Shown here piece by piece: positions 48,402 through 59,884 of a stretch of 64,000 nucleotides of DNA. A program made the translations under genes and the position numbers. Source of the stretch: Desmodus rotundus (Eukaryota > Chordata > Mammalia > Chiroptera > Phyllostomidae). Position 1 is the first letter of the stretch. The number at the start of each line of letters is the position of its first letter. Under the pieces are notes generated by a model. It saw nothing but the letters and a program-made list of their open reading frames with translations, was not told the DNA's origin and searched no databases. Where the stretch lies: positions 32,503,427 to 32,567,426 of the forward strand of contig NC_071397.1 in assembly GCF_022682495.2 (NCBI RefSeq), written 5' to 3'.

Positions 48402-49531
48402 TGATACCAGTAATTTTTAATTATTATTTATTTTTTGTTCCACTTTGTTTTTTATTTTGTAAAGTATTTTTATTGATTATGCTATTACATTTTTCCCAAT
48501 TTTCCCCCCTTTATACCCCCTCTGCCCTACATCCCCACAACACTCCAGCATTCCCCCCCTCCCCCCCTCTTAGTTCATGTCCATGGGTTGTACATATAAG
48601 TTCTTTGAGTTCTCTGTTTCCTATACCATTTTTTATCTCTCCCTGTCTATTTTATGCCTACTAATTATGCTTCTTCTTCCCTGTACCTTTTCCCTCCTAT
48701 TCCTCCCTTCCCCCTCCCCATTGAGATCCCTCCGTGTGATGTCCATTTCTCTGATTCTGTTCCTGTTCTAGTTGTTTGCTTAGTTTTTGTTTTTGTTGTT
48801 TTTCTTTTCTTTTAGGTTCATTTGTTGATAGTTGTGAGTTTGCTGTCATTTTATTGTTCATATTTTTGATCTTCTTTTTCTTAGATAAGTCCCTTCAACA
48901 TTTCATATAATAAGGGCTTGGTGATGATGAACTCCTTTAACTTGACCTTATCTGGGAAACACTTTATCTGCCCTTCCATTCTAAATGAAAGCTTTGCTGG
49001 ATAGATTAATCTTAGATGTAGGTCCTTGCCTTTCATGAGTTGGAATACTTCTTTCCAGCCCCTTCTTTCCTGTAAGGTTTCTTTTGAGAAATCAACTGAT
49101 AGTTTTTTTTAAATATATTTACTGATTATGCTAATACAGTTGTCCCATTCCCCCCCACCCCACTCCACTCCATCGTGCCCACGCCCTCCCTCCCTCATTC
49201 CCCCCCTATAGTTCATGTCCATGGGTCATACTTATAAGTTCTTTGGCTTCTACATTTCCTACACTATTCTTACCCTCCCCCTGTCTATTTTCCACCTATC
49301 ATTTATGCTACTTATTCTCTGTACCTTTCCCCTCCTCTCCGTCTCCCACTCCCCTATTGATAACCCTCCATGTGAGCTCCATTTCTGTGGTTCTGTTCCT
49401 GTTCTAGTTGTTTGCCTAGTTTGCTCTTGTTTTTGTTTTAGGTGTGGTTGTTAATAACTGTGACTTTGCTGTCCTTTTTACTATTCCTATTTTTTATCTT
49501 CTTTTTCTTAGATAAGTCCCTTTAACATTTC

Positions 49532-50347
49532 CTATAATAAGGGCTTGGTGATGATGAACTCCTTTAACTTGACCTTATCTGAGAAGCACTTTATCTTCCC
49601 TTCCATTCTAAATGATAGCTTTGCTGGATACAGTAATCTTGGATGTAGGTCCTTGCCTTTCATGACTTGGAATAGTTCTTGCCAGCCCCTTCTTGCCTAT
49701 AAGGTCTCTTTGGAGAAATCAGCTGACAGTCTTATGGGAACCCCTTTGTAGGTAACTCTCTCCTTTTCTCTTGCTGCTTCTAAGATTCTCCCCTTCTGTT
49801 TCATCTTGGCTAATGTAATGATGATGTGCCTTGGTGTGTTCCTCCTTGGGTCCAGCTTCTTTGGGACTCTCTGAGCTTCCTGGACTTCCTGGAAGTCTAT
49901 TTCCTTTGCCAGACTGGGGAAGTTCTCCTTCATTATTTGTTCAAATAAGTTTTCAATTTTTTGTTCTTCCTCTTCTCCTTCTGGCTCCCCTGTAATTTGG
50001 ATGTTGGAACATTTCAAGATGTTCTGGAGGTTTCTAAGCCTCTCCTCATTTTTCCGGATTCCTGTTTCTTCATTCTTTTCTGGTTGGATGTGTCTTTTTT
50101 CCTTCTGGTCCACACCGTTGATTTGAGTCCCAGTTTCCTTCACCTCACTATTGGTTCCCTGTACATTTTCCTTTGTCTCTCTTAGCATAGCCTTCATTTT
50201 TTCATCTAGGTTTTGGTCAAATTCAACCAATTCTGTGAGCTTCTTGATTACCAGTGTTTTGAACTGTGCATCTGATAGGTTGGCTATCTGTTTGCTGCTT
50301 AGTTGAATTATTTCTGGAGCTTTGAAGAATTCTGTCATTTGGGCCAT
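49532..50347 (-). pseudogene. Inner HAL1 ORF1 (216 codons open, then broken)
   Basis: From the ATG at 50347 a 216-codon frame runs to 49697. The N-terminal part is charged and helical (QIANLSDAQFKTLVIKKLTELVEF). There follows an RRM-like region (NLQNILKCSNIQITG, ENFPSLAKEIDFQEV) and the start of the C-terminal domain (RRNTPRHIIITL, ERVTYKGVPIRLSAD). A stop after SKETL cuts it. The remaining C-terminal sequence, up to an in-family stop near 49532, is still recognisable in another frame. This is the best-preserved ORF1 in the window. RNA-binding chaperone activity is known for the family; this copy lacks part of the C-terminal domain. Confidence 0.82.
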
Positions 50348-50367
50348 TTTTTTCTGTCTTGGTGCTT

Positions 50368-50852
50368 CTGTTACTTAAAGGGGCGGAGCCTTAGGTGTTC
50401 ACTGGGGCGGGGTAATGCTGGTCGCTGTACGTGGGGGAGGGGCCGAGAGGGAGTAATGGTGCCTGCTCCACTCTCTGCTGGATTGCAGTCACTCCCTCCG
50501 CTACCCACAATCTAATTGGGACCTTCTGGTGCTGGTTCCCGAGTGGGTGGGCTTGTGCACACTCTAGGCCCCTGTGGGTCTCTCCAACGACCTCTCCTGT
50601 GAGGCTGGGAGTTTCTCCCGCTGCCGCCCCAACCCCCACAGATGTTTTCACTCAGAGGTTTGAGACTTTATTTCACCGTGCTGGAGCCCGGGGTTACGAG
50701 GTCTGCTTCGCTCCCCGCCGTTCATCCGGTTTATCTGTGCGCGAATGTAGGGCCGCAGGACCTGCTAGAGGTCAGACTGCCTGCCTTGTTTGTCCCACAC
50801 TCCCCCAGTCTTGGTCCCGCCATGGCATGGCTGCCATCTCTGCCCCTCCTAC
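50368..50852 (-). promoter_or_regulatory. CpG-rich 5' UTR block of the inner HAL1 (possible promoter; intron-like ends)
   Basis: The block is GC-rich with many CpGs (for example GGGGCGGGG, CCCGCTGCCGCC, GTGCGCGAATG) and GC boxes, as expected for a LINE internal promoter. In sense orientation it begins GTAGGAGG and ends TAACAG, with a pyrimidine-rich stretch just before. It is exactly the segment absent from the outer HAL1. The ORFs over it (159, 124 and 86 codons) are GC-driven artefacts. Confidence 0.55.
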
Positions 50853-51766
50853 TGGTCTGGATGAATGTTTATTTTTTATCTCCTTGGTGTCGGACTTCCT
50901 TGCCATTTGATTTTCTGTCAGTTCTGGTTGTCCAGCTGATAGTTTTATGGGCACTCCTTTGTAGGCAACTCTCTCCCTTCCTCTTGGTTCTTTTAGGATT
51001 CTCTCTTTATCTTTAATCTTGGGTAACTTAATGATGATGTGCCTTGGTGTGTTCCTTTTTGAGTCCAACTTGTTTGGGAGTCTCTGAGCTTCCTGGACTT
51101 GTATGTCTATTTCCTTCACCGGATTGGGGAAGTTTTCCTTGATTATTTTTTCAAGTAAGTTTTCAATTTCTTGCTGTTCTTCTCCTTCTGGCACCCCTAT
51201 TATTCAGATATTGGACTGTTTCAGGTTGTCCCAGAGGTTCGTAAGTCTCTCTTCAGTTTTTTGAATTCTTGTTTCTTCATTCTGTTCTGGTTGGATGTTT
51301 ATTTTTCCCTTTTGTTCCAAGTCATTGCTTTGAGTCCCGGTTTCCTTCCTGTCACTGTTGATTCCCTGAATATTTTGCTTTATTTCATTTTGGGTATCTT
51401 TCATTTGTTTTTTTTCATTTTTTTGACCAAGCTCAATCAGTTCTGTGAGCATTTTGATTACCAGGGTTTAAAATCTCCATCAGATAGGTTGGCTATCTCC
51501 TCATCACTTAGCTCTCTTTCTGAAGTTTTGCTCTGCTCTTATATTTGGGTCATATTTCTTTGTCTTGGTGCACCAGTCTGGTTGTTCTGGTTGAATTTTT
51601 CTTGGAAATACTTGGTTGTTGGAGTTCCATGCAGTTTGATTTTCTGGAACTTCTGGTTGTTTATTGATTTTAGTTTGCTTGTTATCCTCCTTTTGGTTGT
51701 GCGAGGAAGTGAAGGGTTTCTACCTACACCTCCATCTTGGTCGGAACTCTGATACCAGTAATTTTT

Positions 51767-52839
51767 TAAAAGGGAAAACAAGAAAGCTGATTTTTCTCCT
51801 CTGAAATAGGCTTTCCATACTATTGTTCATATTTTTGAAAATTTGAAAACTGTTTTTCTAGTATACAAATTTCTGCCCAAATTAATAAATTGCAAAGCAT
51901 CTTTTCCCCTACTAGACAGCTGTTTGCCATTAAAATAATGGACTTTGAAATTCAATCTCTAAAACATGTGCAAATATTTATATATCTGCAACTTAGGAAA
52001 AATGTTTTCCCAACACTCTTAATAAAAACCTCTAATCTCTGCTTAATTCTATGTTATTGTAACATTTCAGGTGTCTCTTAAGAGAGAGTTTAAGCTTCCA
52101 GCTTAAAATAATATTGAATGTGTCCAGCCAAAAATCTGAGGTAGTTTAGTAGTTTCAGATTTTTTAGTCAAAGCTGACTACTAGGTATTTCTTTATGTTT
52201 TTGGTCATGTTTTTATAGCTTCAATTATTCCTAAATAATTATGAAATATTATATTATCAATTGAAAAATTCACATTTTTATTTGAAATAGAAGTTTTTAA
52301 ATCACTTAATAATCTTGATTTGACTAGGGAGTCAACAGAGATGTTTAAACAGAATCACATTTTTGTATCACTTGTTGCTTAGGATCTATCACTTTACTCA
52401 TTTATTAAACATTCTGGAATGCTCATGAGGGGACATACATTATGCTAGATGGTAGGTTTACAGAGATAATAAGAAATAGTCCTTGTTTCTAAGAAAGTTT
52501 CTGAGAGTAAATTATAGCAATGCTGTATTGTAAGTGCTATAGTAAGTATCTGCAGAGGATATTACTGGAGTTGAGGGGGAGACAGAATGAGCATATTTAG
52601 TGCTGTTTGGGGGTAGAAATACCCAGGATATACTTCTAAGAAAAGGTGACATAATCTGATATTTAGAATCTGAGTATAGAAATTTCTGTTATGGCTAAAG
52701 GCCAAACTCAGGATAATGTTTTCCATGCTAGAAGTGTTTACACAGTTAACACAAGTATTTATTTAGATCTGGGTACCCTTCCTCCAGACTTCTCTTGATT
52801 AGTTTTCCTGTTTGATCATATAATTTTGTTGCATTAAGA
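51767..52839. other. No gene seen
   Basis: About 1.1 kb of unassigned AT-rich sequence. 52420-52620 resembles the unnamed old repeat noted near 37070. Confidence 0.45.
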
Positions 52840-52975
52840 TTACCTGATAGATTATTAAAACATAGATTGCTGAGTTCCCCCACCCCAAGTTTCCGATTCA
52901 GTGAGTGTGGGGTGGATATCGACAGTTTGCATTTTTAAGTCAGGTTATGCTGATGCTACTGCTCCACAGACCATG
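52840..52975 (+). mobile_element. MER5-like hAT-Charlie fragment
   Basis: 'tattaaaacatagattgctg', 'agtttccgattcagtgagtg', 'tttgcatttttaagtcaggt', 'atgctgatgctactgctcca' follow the MER5A-type order. No terminal repeat is intact. Confidence 0.6.
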
Positions 52976-52987
52976 CATGACCTATGA

Positions 52988-53145
52988 TCAGAGTCAGAGG
53001 GGCATGTTTTAAAACTATGGACTCTTGGGGTCTATCCCCAGAGATTCAAATTTAGATGAACTTGGGTGGGAATAAGGAATTTATATTTTTAACATATTTC
53101 CCCAGTTGATTCTGATTATCAATAAAGTTTGTGATCCATAGCCAT
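52988..53145 (+). mobile_element. Second MER5-like fragment
   Basis: 'ggggcatgttttaaaactat', 'tatccccagagattcaaatt', 'ggaatttatatttttaacat', 'cccagttgattctgattatc' repeat the MER5-type order directly after the first fragment. The pair is either two insertions or one larger Charlie element. Confidence 0.6.
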
Positions 53146-53149
53146 AGTC

Positions 53150-53240
53150 CAGTTCTCTTATTTCACACATGATGAAATTGAGATGTAGAAAAGTTATGAA
53201 GCTTGGAAGCCAGTGAGTTGGCAGATTGTGAAACCATCAC
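53150..53240 (-). repeat. MIR SINE fragment, antisense
   Basis: 'tttcacacatgatgaaattg' then 'gaaaagttatgaagcttgga' and 'gccagtgagttggcagatt' match reversed MIR. Confidence 0.55.
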
Positions 53241-55399
53241 AGGTTGGGTTAATCCAAAGGCAGATGGCTAAAAGTGTTGGGGAAAAAAATAAAGCCACTA
53301 TTATTATTAACACATCTCTTAAAACTTGTGAAGTTGCAGCTCCCCTTGAAAACTGAAGCCACAAGATTCAGTATTCAGATTCAGTGGAGAATGGATCAAT
53401 TATATTTTCTTGTATTGGATTTGTATTTTAATTGGTGGATGCTAAAGAATGCTTTATGTCAGCTGAAGAAATATTTCTACCCCAAATTGAGAAGTTTATT
53501 AACATTCACCAAAATACTTTCTAGTTCTGCCTCCTGCCCTCCATGGACTCGAGGAATGGAAACTTATGCTCAGGACTCAGCAGAGATTCCTGGGTAGTAA
53601 CTTATAGATACTTCCAGTACACAACACAGTAAATGCTATCAATCTTATGTGCACTATAACCAAGGTCAACATCAAACCATACATAGATAGCATCTGCTAC
53701 AGAATGGGAGCAACTAGCTTATATTATTGAGCAAAGTCCTGTTTGGAAAACATTTCAAAAGGTAAAACTCAGTGATTCATTTAACCCAAATTAGAGTATA
53801 AATTATAAACGTTTTTTGGAAATAATGTTAAAATAATTAGAACAGTTTAATTATCATGGTCAATGTTCAAATATATATTTAAAGATTTTTAATATTTAAA
53901 ATAACATATGTACAGTTAAAAATGAAAAGAAGAAATGTTATGGGAATTCATCAAAATTATACAACTAAAAAGGAACGGAGTAAGCTCTCTTTCCCACTAT
54001 ACCTCATTTTTTCCCTTCAAGAAACCATAATAAGATTCCATTATCTACTGAGTCAAGTCAATACTTTTACTGTGATGTTCAGTGTTGTCCAAAATCTCTT
54101 CCTTATAATATATTGTCCCAATAATTAGACTTCGATACAAGGAAGCCAGCCCTAATTCAAGGAACATGAAAAAAATATCTACTATAGTCTATGAGATGAG
54201 GTGGGTGGATACAGATTTGAATAATACTCAGTCTCTCTTTCAAGGCACTTCCAGACAAGTAGCAGACATCACATTCCAAAGCATGCACAAATATACATTC
54301 ACACATGATATTAATAGACAGATTTATAGTAAGTGCTATTGGAAAAGTATAAAATGTCAGATAAGCTTCAGCATTATGAAACAGATACTTACACAAATCT
54401 ATTTTCCAGACACTGTGATAGCTTTTTAGAGATGCAAAAAATTATTGACTTAGTTTTTCACTAAGGAAATCATAACACAACTATGTTAAAAACAACCAAC
54501 TCTATACTATAAAATAACTAATCTATAAAAATGTCATAAATAAAATACTCTCAGAAGACAGAAATGGGAGCCATTAATTCAGCAAGACTGGGTGGAAATG
54601 TTCACAGAAAAAAGTGGTAGAAAAGGAATTTACACATTTGTACATGAGTTTTGTTTAGATTTGGGTACTCTTCTTTTAATCTCCCCTCTTGGTTAGTCTT
54701 TACTTTGGCAGGTGAAGAGGAAGGCACAGCAAAAAACATAAACGTGAACCTGCAACATGGACTTTTCAAAAACAGATAATGGACTAACAGGGCCAAACAC
54801 AAAGCATGTAGACTTAAAATGGTATTCATGAAGGTGAATTTGACCTGGGCTTTGAAGGATGCATAGAATCTGGTAAATAATACTAACTTTTGCACATGTT
54901 ATTAATTATACTGTTTTTATTACCTTTTGCCATTTATTTACAAACTACAGAAAATTTTACCCATTCCTCATGTTCAAATCAAGATCCTTAAAAATTCCTA
55001 CAATGCTGTTTTTCAACCCTATATGAGCATCATTATTATGTCTGGTGCTTTAAAAAAATTACAGAAAGCCTGGCCCCACTTGGGAGGTTTTTATTATGGA
55101 GATTTCTATTCAAGATGCCTGATGGCAGAACCCTGGGATTGCTAATTGGTGGGTTTTCATAGCTTATTCTGTTCTGAACCATTGGCCTAACAAATGTCAA
55201 AACCTAGAATGAGTTAAATATATAATTGCTGAATTGAACACTTCTTTGTGATCAAAGTACTTAAACAAGGTCTTTTCACAATTTCTTTATACCAGGGAGA
55301 TATTTTAATGTACATATTTACTCTGAGATCCTAATAGGTCAAATCAGGAAAGATTCCTCATGTCCATACACATGCTTCAATCAAAAAATGTCATCCCAT
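53241..55399. other. About 2.2 kb without a supported gene
   Basis: Unassigned AT-rich sequence. The ORFs of 107 codons (53274-53597, +) and 97 codons (54602-54895, -) have no recognised domain. Weak old-repeat resemblance exists around 54800-54880 and 55040-55180. Confidence 0.45.
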
Positions 55400-55641
55400 G
55401 CCCTGGCCAGTGTGGCTCAATTGGTTGGAGCATTGTCCCATAAACTCAAAGGTCTCAAGGTTCATTCTCAGTCAGGGCACATACCTAGGCTCCTGGTTTG
55501 GTCCCTTGTAGAGGCATGTGCTAGAGGCAACTGGTGGATATTTATCTTTCACATTGATGTTTCCTTTCCTCCCTTCTCTCTTCCTCCCTTTGCCTCTCTC
55601 AAATCAATGAACATATCCTCAGGTGAGGTTGAAAAAAAGCC
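55400..55641 (+). mobile_element. VES-type SINE
   Basis: 'gccctggccagtgtggctca', 'attggttggagcattgtccc', 'ggttcattctcagtcagggc', 'acatacctaggctcctggtt', 'agaggcaactggtggatatt', C/T-rich stretch, then 'caatgaacatatcctcagg' and an A-rich end. A- and B-box regions are recognisable but mutated. A 93-codon ORF (55388-55669) runs through it and is not a gene. Confidence 0.88.
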
Positions 55642-55894
55642 ATCTTGCTGTCCACTTGATGAATTTTAACTCATCAACCAAACTGAACCAAATGTCATGC
55701 ATACTATAGAAAACCTCAGGAAATAAATATATCATTAACTCCTTTGCATGCTGAGGAATTAGTCATTATTGAGTATTGCTGCATTTCTAAATTCTGTGCC
55801 TTTGCACTCACTCACATTAGCCATAAAACTTTGTATGAGTGGATAATATAGTTAGGGCAGTTGTTGATGACTTGTTTTTCTTTGACCATTTAGT

Positions 55895-55975
55895 AAGTAT
55901 TTTTTTTCCCATTTCCACCCCCACCCCCATTATTGTCCATGTGTCCTTTATAATTTTTCCTACAAGCCCTTCTTA
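55895..55975 (-). mobile_element. Very short antisense L1 3' UTR insertion
   Basis: A T-run followed by 'cccatttccacccccacccc' and 'ccatgtgtcctttataattt' is the reverse of the young L1 3' UTR (compare 59055-59100). About 80 bp long. No reliable TSD. Confidence 0.5.
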
Positions 55976-56749
55976 ATTAATAAATAAGGTTTGAATTAGT
56001 TGTATGACCTCTCAGGTCATTATGAGTGCATCATTTCAAAATATAAATAAAATATTTTTATTTCTGAGTCACAATGTTCTAAAAAGTCAAATCCCATAGC
56101 TGTCTATTTAATTAGATCATGCTGGATTGAAATTTTATTTTTAGGCATTCTATTAGCTCAATCATTAAGGTCAATGTAGATATGACAAAGAAAATTGTGT
56201 TTTCTCATGGATAAATAATGTAACCTTGGAGAGAAAAGCAAAACATTCATAATATAATGACATTTCAAAATATTTTATAATTAAATTTTTTTCTGAGTAC
56301 TGCAGATACTATACTTCCTACTCTTCTAGTCCTTTAATGAACGTAAATTTAAGCATACATGATACATGAGTAATATTTTGGTATTTACATAAAAATATTT
56401 TTTTATACTTGCTATTTATAAAAAACTAGTGGAGAATAAAATGCTATTTCAAAGTATAGTATTCACAATCTGTGTCATGTGTGTGAGTTATTTCTTCTCT
56501 GTTTATAGTAGATAGCTTTTCATCTTATTATGTGAAAAACTTACATATGTCAGGTATCATCTTTTAATGTCAAGGTTTAAAAAGTGAGATTTAGTATGGC
56601 AAATCAACATAGGTAGATATTAATAGAACCTAAGGTGTTTTATGAAGTGACAATAGCAGGCAATATTTTTCAATATAAACTTGAAATACTATCTGCTATG
56701 TGTGTGGTGATAAGTACTGGAAAATAACAGAAGCATTCTATTCTGACCC
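55976..56749. other. No gene seen
   Basis: Unassigned AT-rich sequence without long ORFs. Confidence 0.5.
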
Positions 56750-56905
56750 AACTGTGGTGATTAATTTGATACTTGCCACCACTCCAAAGTAGTCATTATC
56801 TCTACCTTAAAATTAAGAACTTAAAGTAGAAAGTTTAAGTAATTTAACTCATAGCTGAATAAGTGACAGAACTGGTATTTCAGCCTATGTATTTTTAATA
56901 TAGTG
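56750..56905 (-). repeat. MIR-like SINE fragment, antisense
   Basis: 'gtagtcattatctctacctt', 'aaagtttaagtaatttaact', 'catagctgaataagtgacag', 'aactggtatttcagcctatg' follow reversed MIR. Confidence 0.6.
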
Positions 56906-58004
56906 GAAAGCATATCGAACTCAGAATCAGGAATTCTAATTATCTCTATGTTTGTCTAGACCCGTGGTTCTCTTACTGTGCAACAAATGGCCCTGGGGCA
57001 TGGTCAGTGAACTCACAGGATGCTATGAGGTATTTTAACATTTTTTGAGGGAAACACAGTGGTACTTGATATACATTGGACATGGCACAAACTAGCTCAG
57101 GGAAGTTCACAATTTGACATTCTGTCACACTATATTCCCTTCAATTGCATCGTGTTTGGGTGAAGCTGAGGCTTCAACAGTTACTGTGATGAAAACCAAG
57201 TGGCATGGGAAAATCAGCGTGGAGGAGAAAGTGAGGATGCTAGTACACAATCAGATTCCAAGGTCTGAGAAATCTTACAGTGCCTAGCAGGAGCAAATAT
57301 CCCATCAATAAGTAATTATGTAATGGAATAATTATTTTCTTCAATTATCATGTATGATTTTGTTTAAATGTCTACTGAGATTTTAGAGCATAAATAAATC
57401 TAAATTGTTTTGGTGTAATTACTTAATAAAAGGAACTGTTAGGTGTGTGTTTTGTACTAGGAGAATCATGGTAAACTTTCTGAGAACTAAGGACCCTGTG
57501 AACTGAAAAAGTTTAGGAAACTGGAGTGGAAGTTTGATTTTTGTTATATTGAAGTGTTTTTTTCTTGGCTTCACTTTTCTTATCTTCTAAATGGGCCACA
57601 AGAAATGGTCTCAAATTCTAGTCTAATTCTAATAGGGAATGATTCTGTTATGAGGCAGATGATAATTTAGGTGACTTTGACAGTTCCATGCCCATTCACC
57701 TGCAGTACTTAAACACTATCTAATATTAGGAAAAACACAGAATGTGGCTGTCCCATTTAATGATTTGCTAATGTATTTTAAGTTAGTTTTTTAAAAAAAT
57801 TAACTGTTGGATAGAAATGAGTTAGTCATTTTATAAATATCAATATATTTCACCAAATTGTAATCTATAGAGCTTGTGGGTTTGGGGGGGATTGGGGTTT
57901 TTTTTTGGCATTTTCTCCACTTGTTAATACAATGAATTAGAAAATCCCCAGAGTAAGTGCAAATTTCTATTTTGTAAATATTAGAAAGTCTAGAGTATCT
58001 GCAC
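56906..58004. other. No gene seen
   Basis: About 1.1 kb of unassigned sequence. No ORF over 60 codons and no CpG cluster. Confidence 0.5.
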
Positions 58005-59195
58005 TATGTAAGATATATCATCACATGACACCATAAAAGTCCTAGAGGAAAACATTGGCAGGAAAACATTCCACACAGCAACATCTTCACTGATATGTCC
58101 CCTAGAACAAGGGACATAAAGGAAAGAATAAACAAATGGGACCTCATCAAATTAAAAAACTTCTGCATGCCTAAGGAAAACAGCATTAAAATGAAAAGGG
58201 AACCAACTATATGGGAAAACATATTTGCCAATGATACCTCAGACAAGGGTTTGATCTCCAAAATATATAAAGCACTCATACGACTCCAGTCCACTTTTTG
58301 GGAAGACAAAAAACCCAATTAAAAAATGGACAAAAGACTTGAACAGACACTTCTCCAAGAAGGACATACAGAGGGCCCAGAGACATATGAAAAGATGCTC
58401 AGCATCTCTAGCCATCAGAGAGATGCAAATTAAAACCACAATGAGATACCACTTCACACCAGTCAGGATGGCCATCATAAACAAATCAAACAAACAATTG
58501 TTGGAGAGGCTGTGGAGAAAAGGAACCCTAGTGCACTGTTGGTGGGAATGCAGACTGGTGCAGCCACTGTGGAAAATGGTATGGAATTTCCTCAGAAAAC
58601 CAAAAATGGAACTGCCTTTTGACATAGCAATTCCACTGCTGGGATTATACCCTAAGAACCCTGAATCACCGATCCAAAAGAACCTATGCACCCCAATGTT
58701 CATAGCAGCACAATTTACAATAGCCAAATGCTGGAAGCAACCTAAGTACCCATTAGTAAATGAGTGGATCAAAAGACTATGGTACATTTACATGATGGAA
58801 TTCTACACAGCAGAGAGAAAGAAGGAACTTATACCCTTTGCAACAGCATGGATGGAACTGGAGAGCATTATGCTAAGTGAAATAAGCCAGGTTGTAAAGG
58901 ACAAATACCATATGATCTCACCTTTAACTGGAACATAATCAACAAAACAAAAAAGCAAACAAAATATAACCAGAGACATTGAAATTAAGAACAATCTAAC
59001 AATAACCAGAGGGGAGGGGAGAGGGGACGGTAGGGAGAAGGGTTGTGAGGAACTACTATAAAGAACACATGGACAAAACCAAGGGGGAGGGTGGAAGCAA
59101 GGGAGGGAGGTGGGTTTGGCTGGGATGGGGTGGAGGGTTGGGGAGAAAATGCAGACAACTGTAACTGAACAACAATAAAGTAATTAAAAAAAATT
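58005..59195 (+). mobile_element. Young-type L1, 5'-truncated: late ORF2 and full 3' UTR
   Basis: Sense L1 from about 58015 ('agtcctagaggaaaacattg') through the ORF2 stop at 58938. The G-rich 3' UTR follows ('gaggggaggggagaggggac', 'gtttggctgggatggggtgg'), then 'aataaag' and poly(A) at about 59175. It is the best local reference for the other L1 fragments. No clear TSD was found. Both the endonuclease and reverse-transcriptase parts of ORF2 are absent. Confidence 0.9.
58095..58938 (+). pseudogene. L1 ORF2 C-terminal part
   Basis: Two overlapping frames give the ORF2p C-terminal third. The 58095-58322 frame carries SPRTRDIKERINKWDLIKLK. The 58339-58938 frame carries [51 protein letters not shown] and [14 protein letters not shown], and ends at a natural stop. 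A frame change near 58320 breaks it. This part of ORF2p, including the Cys-rich region, binds RNA in known L1 elements. Too truncated to be active. The 182-codon antisense ORF over it is a shadow. Confidence 0.88.
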
Positions 59196-59884
59196 TCAAA
59201 TCAAACACAAATAGCCCACTGTTTTCAGTGAAAGCTCTGGTTGATGACCACACCACAACTGCTTTCTTCTATATTGCCAACTTACGCAAGGAAATGCCCA
59301 TTTAGAAAATATTTGAATATGTGTTTATAAAAAATAGTATTTGTTACATGAAACAGTATTACATTCTTACTAGACATCTATCAAATACCTAACTACTTCT
59401 TTATTTGAGGTACAATAGGTTTGTATTTATTTGATTGATGTGTATTCTGGGGAGTTTTTGGCTAAAAATATGGGCCAAAAATAGGTGTTATGTTACATCC
59501 AGATGATTAACATATTTTATTTTATTGGCAAAGACTAAAAGAAAGAAATAGCGAAATATTTGTGAGATATTTGAATACTTGGATTAGTGAAATTAGGTAT
59601 ACAGAAAGAAATCTTTTATTTTGGACAACTGCATAGTGACAGAATGGCTCTGCGAATGGAGTGTGAGCTCTTGCATAGTATGCGTTTAACTGGCGTTTTG
59701 TTGAATTAACAACAAAAGCCCCCCTCCAACTACCATTCATGGATTTAATTCTATAGTAAAGTGCATACATGGAAACAAATAAGAAACGGTTTATAGTTGA
59801 TTAGTCTGAATAAAAGTTGTGGAATATTAAAACTATGTCAGTTTATTTTATTTTTTAATAGTAATAAAGATTTCCTCAACAAAT
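59196..59884. other. No gene seen
   Basis: Unassigned AT-rich sequence. The 82-codon minus ORF at 59522-59770 has no recognised domain. Confidence 0.5.

Larger units (their letters stand above)
49096..50946 (-). mobile_element. Inner HAL1 inserted in the outer HAL1, 11-bp TSD
   Basis: CTGATAGTTTT, part of the outer ORF1, is repeated at 49096-49106 and 50936-50946. The inner element (49107-50935, 1829 bp) has a reversed poly(A), 3' UTR, an ORF1 nearly open (50347-49697, then broken) and a CpG-rich 5' UTR. Its 5' end lies about 100 bp short of the 5' end of 27858-29681. Both HAL1s have the same orientation. Confidence 0.88.
48402..51766 (-). mobile_element. Outer HAL1 with 17-bp TSD, split by a second HAL1
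   Basis: TGATACCAGTAATTTTT occurs perfectly at 48402-48418 and 51750-51766. The outer element occupies 48419-49106 (reversed tail, 3' UTR, end of ORF1) and 50936-51749 (rest of ORF1, 5' UTR). No ORF2 is present. The 5' UTR lacks the GC-rich block found in the inner copy (50368-50852) and in 27858-29681 (29209-29509). The junction is at 51573/51574. The ORF1 pieces keep KRNTPRHIIIKL, ERVAYKGVPIKL and an N-terminal charged helix (51204-51452). The 17-bp perfect TSD suggests a fairly recent insertion. Confidence 0.9.

Noticed and set aside
50431..51016. 159- and 124-codon + ORFs and the 86-codon minus ORF as genes
   Set aside because: They fall in the CpG-rich 5' UTR of the inner HAL1, where high GC content lengthens chance ORFs. 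They cross the HAL1 junction.
58239..58787. 182-codon minus-strand ORF
   Set aside because: It is the antisense shadow of L1 ORF2; the sense strand gives clear ORF2p motifs.
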